Origin: Lysobacter helvus
Lineage (GTDB): Bacteria > Pseudomonadota > Gammaproteobacteria > Xanthomonadales > Xanthomonadaceae
Length of the DNA stretch: 64,000 nucleotides
NCBI RefSeq assembly: GCF_018406645.1
Contig: NZ_AP024546.1
Span: 2,418,001-2,482,000, forward strand
Reading direction: 5' to 3'
The notes beneath the pieces are model-generated. The model searched no databases, had not been told where the DNA came from, and saw only the letters and a program-made list of their open reading frames with translations. Shown here in pieces: positions 55,079-64,000 of the stretch (positions are counted from its first letter, which is position 1; each line of letters opens with the position of its first letter). Made by a program: the position numbers and the translations under genes.

Positions 55079-57675
55079 AGCAATCCCTTCAGGCGGTACA
55101 GCGCTTCCAGCGCCTGGCGTGGCGTGAGTTCGTCCGGTTCGATCGCGGCCAGCGCTTCGATCGCCGCCGACGACGGTGCGAACAAACCGAACTGCTGCGG
55201 CGACTCCAGCGCGTCCACCGTCATCGGCATCACAGGTGCATCGCGGCCTTGCTGTTCGAGTTCCGCGAGGCGCCCGCGCGCCTGGCGCACGACGGCCTTC
55301 GGCAGGCCCGCCAACGCGGCCACCTGCAAGCCGAAGCTGCGATTCGCCGGCCCGTCCTTCACCGCGTGCATGAACACCAGCGCATCGCCGTGCTCCACCG
55401 CGTCGAGGTGTACGTTCGCGATGCCGCTGCCGGGTTCGGCCAGCGCGGTGAGTTCGAAGTAATGCGTCGCGAACAGCGTGTAGCTGCGATTGACCGCGGC
55501 AAGATGCCGCGCGCACGCATCGGCGAGCGCCAGGCCATCGTACGTGGACGTGCCGCGGCCGATTTCGTCCATCAACACCAGCGACTCCGCCGTGGCGTGG
55601 TGGAGGATGTAGCTCGTCTCCGCCATCTCGACCATGAAGGTCGACTGCCCGCGCGCGAGATCGTCGCCGGCGCCGATGCGCGTGAGGATGCGGTCGATCG
55701 GGCCGATCACCGCGCGTGCGGCGGGCACGAAGCTGCCGATGTGCGCGAGCAAAACGATCAGCGCGTTCTGGCGCATGTACGTCGACTTGCCGCCCATGTT
55801 CGGGCCGGTGATCACGCGCATGCGCACGTGCTCGTCGAACACCAGGTCGTTGGGTTCGAACGGTTCGTCGCGCACGGCTTCCACCACCGGGTGCCGGCCG
55901 CGCTCGACGTGGATGCCGGGTGCGTCGCGCAATTCCGGGCGCGCCCAGTCCAGCGCCTGCGCGCGTTCGGCGAAGCAGGCGAGCACGTCGAGTTCCGACA
56001 ACGCGCCGGCGCAGCGCTTCAACGCATCGAGGTCGCGGTTGAGCGTGTCGAGCAGGCCGTCGTACAGCAGCTTCTCGCGCGCCAGCGAACGCTCGCGCGC
56101 GGACAGCACCTTGTCCTCGAACTGCTTGAGTTCCTCGGTGATGTAACGCTCGGCGCCGGTGAGCGTCTGGCGGCGCGTGTAATGCGTGGGCGCGCGCACC
56201 GACTGGCCCTTGCTGATCTCGATGAAGTAGCCGTGCACGCGGTTGTAGCCGACCTTCAGCGTCGCGATGCCGGTGGCGGCGCGTTCGCGCGCTTCCAGGT
56301 CGACGAGGAACTGGTCCGCGTTCGTCGACAGGCGACGCAGTTCGGCGAGGTCGGCGTCGTAGTCGTCCGCGAACACGCCGCCATCGCGCGCCAGCACCGG
56401 CGGCTGCGGCACGAGCGCAGTCGCGAGGAGATGCGCGTTGGCCGCGTGTTCGCCGAGTTCGGCGGCGAGCGCCTGCAGGCGGGGCGAATCCAGCGGCGCG
56501 AGCAGGGCGCGCACGCCGGGCAGCAACGCCAGGCCGTCGCGCAGCGTCGACAGGTCGCGCGGGCGCGCGCTGCGCAACGCGATGCGGGTGAGGATGCGTT
56601 CGAGGTCGCCGAGCGCGCGGAAGCTCTCGCGCAACGTGGATTCAGCGCGAGCGTCGGCGAGCGTGGCGACGGCGTGGTGGCGTTCGCCGACGATGCGCCG
56701 GTCGCGCAACGGGCGATGCAGCCAGCGGCGCAGCAGCCGCCCGCCCATCGGCGTGATCGTCGTATCGATGACGCCGAGCAGGGTGGTGCGCGTGTCGCCG
56801 TCGACGCGCGTGTCGAGTTCCAGGTGCCGGCGCGTGGCGGCGTTCATCGCGATCGCACCGTCGCTGGCTTCGATCGCGATCGCGCCGATGTGCGGCAGGC
56901 GCTGCTTCTGCGTTTCCTCGACGTAGCCGAGGAGGGCGCCGGCGGCCGCGATCGCGCGCGGACGGTCTTCGATGCCGAAGCCGGTGAGGTCGTGCAGCGC
57001 GAAGAATTGCAGCAACTGGCGACGGCCGGTGTCGGCGTCGAACAACCACGGCGGGCGACGGCGCGCGCCGGTGCGTTCGAGGACCGTGGGCGGCCACGTG
57101 CCGTCGTCGGGCACCAGGGTTTCGGCCGGCTCCAGGCGCGCGAGTTCGGCTTCGAGGGCGTCGTCGCTATCCACTTCGTTGACGAGGAACCGGCCGCTCG
57201 CCAGGTCCATCCACGCCAGGCCGTAGCCGCGCTTGTCGCGCGAGAGCGCAAGCAGCAGCGTGTCGCGGCGTTCGCTCAGCAGCGCTTCGTCGGTGACCGT
57301 GCCCGGGGTGACCACGCGCACGACCTTGCGGTCGACGATGCCCTTGGACGTCGCGGGATCCCCGATCTGTTCGCAGATCGCCACCGATTCGCCCAGCGCG
57401 ACGAGGCGCGCCAGATACCCCTCGCACGCATGCACCGGCACGCCCGCCATCGGGATGGGCTGGCCTGCGGAACTGCCGCGTTGGGTGAGCGTGATGTCGA
57501 GCAGGCGCGCGGCCTTGCGCGCGTCGTCGAAGAACAACTCGTAGAAGTCGCCCATCCGGAAGAACAGCAGGACGTCCGGGTGCTCCGCCTTCGCGGCGAA
57601 GAACTGGCGCATGAGGGGCGTGTGTTCGGCCTGGGCGCGCGCGCTGGCGGCCGCTTCCTTCTCTTTCAACGACAT
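55075..57675 (-). CDS. mutS: DNA mismatch repair protein MutS
   Basis: 866 aa. The mismatch-binding motif [12 protein letters not shown] (Phe-x-Glu) sits near the N-terminus, followed by connector and clamp domains, Walker [17 protein letters not shown], Walker [21 protein letters not shown] and C-terminal HTH. The start at MSLKEKEAA gives the family length. Stop codons of mutS and hslR interlock (CTAG). Confidence 0.98.
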   Translation of the reverse strand: MSLKEKEAAASARAQAEHTPLMRQFFAAKAEHPDVLLFFRMGDFYELFFDDARKAARLLDITLTQRGSSAGQPIPMAGVPVHACEGYLARLVALGESVAICEQIGDPATSKGIVDRKVVRVVTPGTVTDEALLSERRDTLLLALSRDKRGYGLAWMDLASGRFLVNEVDSDDALEAELARLEPAETLVPDDGTWPPTVLERTGARRRPPWLFDADTGRRQLLQFFALHDLTGFGIEDRPRAIAAAGALLGYVEETQKQRLPHIGAIAIEASDGAIAMNAATRRHLELDTRVDGDTRTTLLGVIDTTITPMGGRLLRRWLHRPLRDRRIVGERHHAVATLADARAESTLRESFRALGDLERILTRIALRSARPRDLSTLRDGLALLPGVRALLAPLDSPRLQALAAELGEHAANAHLLATALVPQPPVLARDGGVFADDYDADLAELRRLSTNADQFLVDLEARERAATGIATLKVGYNRVHGYFIEISKGQSVRAPTHYTRRQTLTGAERYITEELKQFEDKVLSARERSLAREKLLYDGLLDTLNRDLDALKRCAGALSELDVLACFAERAQALDWARPELRDAPGIHVERGRHPVVEAVRDEPFEPNDLVFDEHVRMRVITGPNMGGKSTYMRQNALIVLLAHIGSFVPAARAVIGPIDRILTRIGAGDDLARGQSTFMVEMAETSYILHHATAESLVLMDEIGRGTSTYDGLALADACARHLAAVNRSYTLFATHYFELTALAEPGSGIANVHLDAVEHGDALVFMHAVKDGPANRSFGLQVAALAGLPKAVVRQARGRLAELEQQGRDAPVMPMTVDALESPQQFGLFAPSSAAIEALAAIEPDELTPRQALEALYRLKGLL

Positions 57676-57792
57676 GGCTCCGGAGTGCGGCGCACCGCGG
57701 GCGACAGTATGTCGCGATTGCGGCGCGCTTCGAAGCACGGGACGACGCGGGCGGGCAGGTAGGATGGAGCCTTCCGCAATCCCGAGGTGACG

Positions 57793-59469
57793 ATGCCCCA
57801 CGGCGTAGCTCTGATTTCCACGCTCGCGACCGCCTTCGGGGCGGCGCTGATCCTCGGGTTCATCGCGGCACGGCTGCGGCTGCCGGCGCTGGTGGGCTAC
57901 CTGCTGGCGGGCGTGCTGATCGGGCCGTTCACGCCGGGCTTCGTGGCCGACACGGCCCTGGCCGCGGAGCTCGCCGAAATCGGCGTGATGCTGCTGATGT
58001 TCGGGGTGGGGCTGCATTTCTCGCTCGACGACCTGATGGAAGTCCGCAAGGTCGCGCTGCCCGGCGCGGTGCTGCAGATCGCGGCGGCGACGGGGCTGGG
58101 GGCGCTGGTCGCGCACTGGTGGGGCTGGTCGTGGGGCGCGGCGCTGGTGTTCGGCCTGGCGTTGTCGGTGGCGAGCACGGTGGTGCTGCTGCGCGCGATG
58201 GAGTCGCGCGGCCTGCTGGAATCGATGAACGGGCGCATCGCCGTGGGCTGGCTGGTGGTGGAGGACCTGGCGATGGTGCTGGTGCTCGTGCTGCTGCCGC
58301 CGATGGCCGGCGCGCTGGGCGGCACGAATGCGCCGGAGACGGGCAACCTCTGGCTCGCGCTGGGCACGACGTTGCTGAAAGTGGGCGCGTTCCTCGCGGT
58401 GATGCTGATCGCGGGGCGCAAGTTCCTGCCGCGGCTGCTGTGGTGGGTGGCGCAGACGGGGTCGCGCGAATTGTTCACGCTGGCGGTGGTCGCGTGCGCG
58501 GTGGGCATCGCGTACGGGGCGGGCGAACTGTTCGATGTGTCGTTCGCGCTGGGTGCGTTCTTCGCGGGCATGGTGTTGCGCGAATCGGAATTCGCGCACC
58601 GCGCGGCCAGCGAATCGTTGCCGCTGCGCGATGCGTTCGCGGTGTTGTTCTTCGTGTCGGTCGGCATGTTGTTCGATCCGATGGTGCTGGTGCACGAGCC
58701 GCTGCGCGTGCTCTTGGTCGTGGCGATCATCGTGCTCGGCAAGACGCTGGCCGCCGCGTTGCTGGTGCTGCTGTTGCGCTATCCGTTGAACACGGCGCTC
58801 ACGGTGTCGGCGAGCCTGGCGCAGATCGGCGAGTTCTCTTTCATCCTCGCGGGGCTGGGCATGTCGCTGGGCCTGCTGCCTGCGGAAGGCAACAGCCTGG
58901 TGCTCGCGGGCGCGCTCATTTCGATCGCGATCAATCCGCTGTTGTTCGGCGCGATCGAACCGCTGCAGCGATGGATCCGCGCGCGATCGGCGCTGGCGCG
59001 GCAACTGGAGCAGCCCGTCGATCCGATGGCCGCGCTGCCGATGTCGACCGATCCGAAATTCCTCGCCGGCCACGCGGTGCTCGTCGGCTACGGGCGGGTG
59101 GGGCGGCGGATCGCGGCGCAACTTTCGGCGCGCGACGTGCCGGTGGTGGTGGTCGAGCAGCACCGCGAGCGCGTCGAAGCCTTGCGCGAACAGGGCGCGG
59201 CCGCGGTGTCGGGTGATGCGGCCGAACCGGGCGTGCTGGTGCAGGCGCACATCGCGCGGGCGCGCTGGTTGATCGTTGCGATCCCCGACACCTTCAGCGT
59301 GCGGCAGATGGTGGAGACCGCGCGCACGCTCAATCCCGGCATCGACATCGTCGTGCGCAGCCACAACGAGGAAGAAGCCGCGCTGCTGACGCAGGAACAC
59401 GTCGGGCGCGTGTTCCTCGGCGAAGCGGAACTGGCCGACGGCATGGCGCGCCACGTCCTCGGCCAATGA
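57793..59469 (+). CDS. CPA2-family cation:proton antiporter with RCK/TrkA-N domain (KefB/YbaL-like)
   Basis: 558 aa. About 12 TM helices ([32 protein letters not shown]) followed by a cytoplasmic NAD-binding TrkA-N domain ([16 protein letters not shown], about 430-545). Probable K+(Na+)/H+ exchange at the inner membrane. It lacks the glutathione-regulated ancillary partner gene, favouring the YbaL branch. Divergent from mutS. Confidence 0.9.
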   Translation: MPHGVALISTLATAFGAALILGFIAARLRLPALVGYLLAGVLIGPFTPGFVADTALAAELAEIGVMLLMFGVGLHFSLDDLMEVRKVALPGAVLQIAAATGLGALVAHWWGWSWGAALVFGLALSVASTVVLLRAMESRGLLESMNGRIAVGWLVVEDLAMVLVLVLLPPMAGALGGTNAPETGNLWLALGTTLLKVGAFLAVMLIAGRKFLPRLLWWVAQTGSRELFTLAVVACAVGIAYGAGELFDVSFALGAFFAGMVLRESEFAHRAASESLPLRDAFAVLFFVSVGMLFDPMVLVHEPLRVLLVVAIIVLGKTLAAALLVLLLRYPLNTALTVSASLAQIGEFSFILAGLGMSLGLLPAEGNSLVLAGALISIAINPLLFGAIEPLQRWIRARSALARQLEQPVDPMAALPMSTDPKFLAGHAVLVGYGRVGRRIAAQLSARDVPVVVVEQHRERVEALREQGAAAVSGDAAEPGVLVQAHIARARWLIVAIPDTFSVRQMVETARTLNPGIDIVVRSHNEEEAALLTQEHVGRVFLGEAELADGMARHVLGQ

Positions 59470-59536
59470 CGCACGGCCTGCGCGCGCAGCGTCGATTTGC
59501 GTTACAACGCGCGCTTGTCTTCCCCCGAGCGTTCGC

Positions 59537-60043
59537 ATGACCGTTGCCGCCGTTCCCGACGATCCCGCCCTGCAGGCGTTGTCCGCGCAACTCGGCGAAC
59601 GCCTGCGCGCGTCGCACCACATGCTGGTCACCGCCGAGAGTTGCACCGGCGGCTGGATCGCGAAGGCGGTGACGGACGTGGCGGGGTCGTCCGACTGGTT
59701 CGACTGCGGCCTGGCCGCCTACAGCTACGAAGCGAAGCAGGCGTTGCTGGGCGTGCGCCCGGAGACGCTGGAACGCCACGGCGCCGTCAGCCGCGAGACC
59801 GCGCTGGAGATGGTGGCCGGGGCGCTGGTGCATTCGGGCGCGTCGCTCGCGGTGGCCGTGACCGGCATCGCCGGGCCGGGCGGTGGCACGGCCGACAAGC
59901 CGGTGGGCACGGTCTGGATCGCCTGGAAGCGGCGCGGGGGCTATCCGAAGGCCGAGGTGTTCCAGTTCGACGGCGACCGCGAGGCCGTGCGCCGGCAGAC
60001 CGTGGACGCCGCCCTGCGGGGACTGGGCGCCTTGCTCGACTGA
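59537..60043 (+). CDS. pncC: Nicotinamide-nucleotide amidohydrolase (CinA C-terminal domain)
   Basis: 168 aa single-domain CinA-C protein. [20 protein letters not shown] and [23 protein letters not shown] are the PncC catalytic motifs. Deamidates NMN to NaMN in NAD recycling. The pncC-recA neighbourhood is conserved in gammaproteobacteria. Confidence 0.94.
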   Translation: MTVAAVPDDPALQALSAQLGERLRASHHMLVTAESCTGGWIAKAVTDVAGSSDWFDCGLAAYSYEAKQALLGVRPETLERHGAVSRETALEMVAGALVHSGASLAVAVTGIAGPGGGTADKPVGTVWIAWKRRGGYPKAEVFQFDGDREAVRRQTVDAALRGLGALLD

Positions 60044-60047
60044 GGTG

Positions 60048-60083
60048 TTGACGGCTCCGGGGCGTGAGTAGTATTACTACTCA
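60048..60083 (+). promoter_or_regulatory. lexA promoter with 19-bp LexA operator (SOS box)
   Basis: TGAGTAGTATTACTACTCA (60065-60083) is a perfect palindrome of the xanthomonad LexA-box type (TTAGTAGTAATACTACTAA). TTGACG (60048-60053) with an 18-bp spacer to TATTAC (60072-60077) places the -10 inside the operator. The operator ends 1 nt before the lexA ATG. Confidence 0.9.
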
Positions 60084-60084
60084 C

Positions 60085-60714
60085 ATGGACCTGACCGAAA
60101 CCCAGCAAGCCATCCTCGCCCTCATCGCCGAGCGGATCGCGCGCGACGGGGTCCCGCCGTCCCAGACGGAAATCGCCCACGCCTTCGGCTTCAAGGGCGT
60201 GCGGGCGGCGCAGTACCACCTCGAGGCGATGGAAACCGCCGGCGCCATCCAGCGCCTGCCGGGCAAGGCGCGGGGCATCCGCATCGTGCATCCGGCCGGC
60301 GACGCCGCCCCCATGGCTGCCAACGACGACGCGCTGCGCCTGCCGGTGCTGGGCCGCGTCGCGGCGGGCGTGCCGATCGGCGCGGACATCAGCGGCGACA
60401 GCTACGTGCTGCTGGATCGCGTGTTCTTCTCGCCGGCGCCGGATTACCTGCTGAAGGTCAAGGGCGATTCGATGATCGACGAAGGCATCTTCGACGGCGA
60501 CCTGATCGGCGTGCACCGCACGCGCGACGCGCGTTCCGGGCAGATTGTCGTGGCGCGCGTGGATGACGCGATCACGGTGAAGCTGCTGAAGATGTCCGCC
60601 GACCGCATCCGCCTGCTGCCCCGCAATCCCGATTACGCACCGATCGACGTGCAGCCCGGCCAGGACTTCGCGATCGAAGGGCTGTATTGCGGCCTGGTGC
60701 GGCCCAACCGATGA
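60085..60714 (+). CDS. lexA: SOS repressor LexA
   Basis: 209 aa. N-terminal winged HTH (PPSQTEIAHAFGFKGVRAAQYHL), cleavage site Ala94-Gly95 in GRVAAGVPIG, catalytic Ser129 (KGDSM) and Lys166 (ITVKLL). The ATG lies directly after the operator with no space for a Shine-Dalgarno, so the mRNA is probably leaderless. First gene of lexA-recA-recX. Confidence 0.97.
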   Translation: MDLTETQQAILALIAERIARDGVPPSQTEIAHAFGFKGVRAAQYHLEAMETAGAIQRLPGKARGIRIVHPAGDAAPMAANDDALRLPVLGRVAAGVPIGADISGDSYVLLDRVFFSPAPDYLLKVKGDSMIDEGIFDGDLIGVHRTRDARSGQIVVARVDDAITVKLLKMSADRIRLLPRNPDYAPIDVQPGQDFAIEGLYCGLVRPNR

Positions 60715-60946
60715 ATTCGATGTACGAGCGCACTTCTCCTGGGTCGGTGCTTTCCGACACGCGGGCGCGGCGTTGCCCGATGTCCAACTCCCTCCCCGAT
60801 GAGAAAAAATCTTCCCCATGCGCTCACGTCTCAGCCCACGCGACAAGTCCCGAGTAGCTTCCTCCCCAGACGACGGGGCGGCGGTTTCCAAGACGATGCC
60901 TCGCCCGGATTCGAACCCAAATCCAAATAGAGCCAAGGACACGACG

Positions 60947-61984
60947 ATGGACGAGAACAAGAAGCGCGCCCTTTCCGCCGCCCTCGGGCAGATCGAGAAG
61001 CAGTTCGGCAAGGGCTCGGTGATGCGCATGGGCGACAAGCCCGTGGAAGCGGCGGAGGTCATCGGCACCGGTTCGCTGATGCTCGACATCGCGCTCGGCA
61101 TCGGCGGCCTGCCCAAGGGGCGCGTGGTCGAGATCTACGGTCCCGAGTCCTCCGGCAAGACCACGCTCACGCTGCAGACCATCGCGCAGTGCCAGAAGGC
61201 GGGCGGCACCGCGGCGTTCATCGACGCCGAGCACGCGCTCGATCCGGGCTACGCGCAGAAGCTGGGCGTCAACATCGAAGACCTGCTGGTCTCGCAGCCC
61301 GACACCGGCGAACAGGCACTCGAGATCGCCGACATGCTCGTGCGCTCGGCCGCCGTCGACATGGTGGTCATCGACTCCGTCGCCGCACTCACCCCGCGCG
61401 CGGAAATCGAAGGCGAAATGGGCGACCAGCTCCCGGGCCTGCAGGCGCGGCTCATGAGCCAGGCGCTGCGCAAGCTGACCGGCAACATCAAGCGCAGCAA
61501 CTGCATGGTCATCTTCATCAACCAGCTGCGCATGAAGATCGGCGTGATGATGCCGGGCCAGAGCCCGGAAACCACCACGGGCGGCAACGCACTCAAGTTC
61601 TACGCCTCCATCCGCCTCGACATCCGCCGCATCGGCTCGGTGAAGAAGGGCGACGAGATCATCGGCAACGAAACGCGCATCAAGGTCGTCAAGAACAAGA
61701 TGGCGCCGCCGTTCAAGCAGGTCATCACCGAGATCCTCTACGGCGAAGGCATCAGCCGCGAAGGCGAACTGATCGAGATGGGCGTCAACGCCAAGCTCGT
61801 CGAGAAATCCGGCGCCTGGTACAGCGCGTACGACGAGCGCATCGGGCAGGGCAAGGAGAACGCGCGCCAGTTCCTCAAGGACAACCCGGCGATGGCGTTG
61901 CGCCTGGAAACGGAACTGCGCGCCAAGCTCGTGCCGCAGATCGATGCGCCGCGCGATGCCGCACCGGAAGCGATCGAAGACTGA
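60947..61984 (+). CDS. recA: Recombinase RecA
   Basis: 345 aa. Walker [10 protein letters not shown] (65-73), Walker [13 protein letters not shown], the L2 region [18 protein letters not shown] and an acidic C-terminal tail. AAGGA 8 nt upstream of ATG. No LexA-type palindrome occurs in the 232-bp lexA-recA gap, so induction probably comes via the lexA promoter. Confidence 0.99.
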   Translation: MDENKKRALSAALGQIEKQFGKGSVMRMGDKPVEAAEVIGTGSLMLDIALGIGGLPKGRVVEIYGPESSGKTTLTLQTIAQCQKAGGTAAFIDAEHALDPGYAQKLGVNIEDLLVSQPDTGEQALEIADMLVRSAAVDMVVIDSVAALTPRAEIEGEMGDQLPGLQARLMSQALRKLTGNIKRSNCMVIFINQLRMKIGVMMPGQSPETTTGGNALKFYASIRLDIRRIGSVKKGDEIIGNETRIKVVKNKMAPPFKQVITEILYGEGISREGELIEMGVNAKLVEKSGAWYSAYDERIGQGKENARQFLKDNPAMALRLETELRAKLVPQIDAPRDAAPEAIED

Positions 61985-62006
61985 CCCGACGTCCTCCCCG
62001 CTGGCT

Positions 62007-62579
62007 ATGGGATGGCACAGCGGGGAGGGCGATCGGGACCAGGCGGATGCACGCGAAGCCGCGGATGCGTCGTCGGAGGCCTCGGCCGCCGACGCGCGCA
62101 AACCCGACGATCGCCCCGCACGCCGCAAGCGTCCCGAAGCCACGCCTGCCCAGCGCGCCCTCGGCCTGCTGGTCCGGCGCGAACACTCCCGCCGCGAGCT
62201 GACGCGCAAGCTCACCGCGCGCGGCGTGGAGGTCGATGCCGCCGTCGCGGCCGTCGACAAGATGCAGGCGGCCGGTTGGCAGGATGACGGCCGCTTTGCG
62301 GAACAACTCATCCGTAGCCGGGCGGCCACCGGCTACGGCCCGGTCCGCATCCGCGCCGAACTGGCCATGCACGGCCTCCCGCGCGAAGCGGTCTCCACCG
62401 CGATGGAATCGGCCGAAGCCGACTGGCCCTCGCTCGCCCGCGACCTGGTGCAACGCCGCTTCGGCCCCGCCGTCGCCGACGATCGCGACCTCCGCTACAA
62501 GGCCGCCGATTGGCTGCTGCGCCGCGGTTTTTCCAACGACCACGTCCGGGCCGCGACCCGCTTCGATCCCGACGACTGA
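62007..62579 (+). CDS. recX: RecA regulator RecX
   Basis: 190 aa. After a disordered, charged N-terminus (about 1-45), the tandem three-helix repeats are visible: [42 protein letters not shown] and [23 protein letters not shown]. Inhibits RecA filaments. It follows recA by 22 bp. Start at MGWHSGEG; no better ribosome site elsewhere. Confidence 0.93.
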   Translation: MGWHSGEGDRDQADAREAADASSEASAADARKPDDRPARRKRPEATPAQRALGLLVRREHSRRELTRKLTARGVEVDAAVAAVDKMQAAGWQDDGRFAEQLIRSRAATGYGPVRIRAELAMHGLPREAVSTAMESAEADWPSLARDLVQRRFGPAVADDRDLRYKAADWLLRRGFSNDHVRAATRFDPDD

Positions 62580-62747
62580 GCCCGCGGCCGCACCGATCGC
62601 AGCCGATCGCGGAACCACGCGTTTCACCCACGACCTGACGGCATTCCGGCCGGGCTGATACGCTTCGCCCCTCCCGGAGCGCAGGCTCCGCGTCCGCCCC
62701 CGGCGACGCGGCCGCCGTCGCGCCCGCGTTCCCCTTCCGGTCGCCGC

Positions 62748-64000
<1,253 letters not shown>

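Noticed and set aside
60906-60932. T-arm-like string GGTTCGAATCC on the minus strand upstream of recA
   Set aside because: The flanking bases do not form a T-stem and no D-arm, anticodon arm or acceptor stem can be built; coincidental.

Overview
High-GC proteobacterial chromosome, most likely a Lysobacter/Luteimonas-type member of the Xanthomonadaceae. The pointers are the gene order (lexA-recA-recX-alaS; rplU-rpmA-obgE; murJ-ribF-ileS-lspA-ispH), a LexA operator of the xanthomonad AGTAGTA-type, the divergent FkpA-like protein and the general codon bias. This placement is an inference from the sequence; no database was searched. There is no plasmid origin, prophage, transposase or CRISPR array in the window.

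Layout. 1-2.6 kb: phosphate genes on the minus strand (truncated pstS behind an 11-bp-phased Pho box array, and an OprO/OprP-type porin) separated by a 755-bp repeat-rich gap. 2.6-9 kb: nth operon, FkpA-like protein, DUF1289, NUDIX hydrolase, sulfurtransferase, a crotonase, a copper chaperone and a thioesterase. 9-21.4 kb: housekeeping block (uvrA, rplU-rpmA-obgE, rpsT, murJ, ribF-ileS-lspA-ispH, tRNA-Thr). 21.4-24 kb: a lower-GC accessory patch next to tRNA-Thr(CGT). The tRNA terminator is duplicated around a DUF429 gene and followed by four small orphan genes. 24-26 kb: psiF, a DUF3667 protein and a GNAT acetyltransferase.

25.9-42.9 kb: a Wzx/Wzy-type surface polysaccharide locus. It holds Wzb phosphatase, an initiating sugar-1-P transferase fused to a degenerate UDP-GlcNAc 2-epimerase domain, Wzc kinase, two tandem asparagine-synthase-like PP-loop proteins lacking the glutaminase half, two tandem Tat-exported beta-helix proteins, Wzx flippase, a candidate Wzy, one GT4 glycosyltransferase, a YdcF-like protein and Wza with a TTG start. 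Having a single dedicated glycosyltransferase alongside two duplicated unusual pairs makes this the most interesting system in the window.

43-50 kb: radA, a HicAB toxin-antitoxin pair with its own promoter, palindrome and leader hairpin, and a MarR-controlled EmrAB-OM tripartite efflux operon. 50-60 kb: a CcsA-like membrane protein, ffh, rpsP-rimM-trmD-rplS, hslR, mutS, a CPA2 antiporter and pncC. 60-64 kb: the SOS core lexA-recA-recX and the 5' part of alaS. Several genes have a -10-like hexamer only 6-7 nt before ATG and no Shine-Dalgarno sequence, suggesting leaderless transcripts (lexA, wzb, hslR, the PCu(A)C protein and the GNAT).
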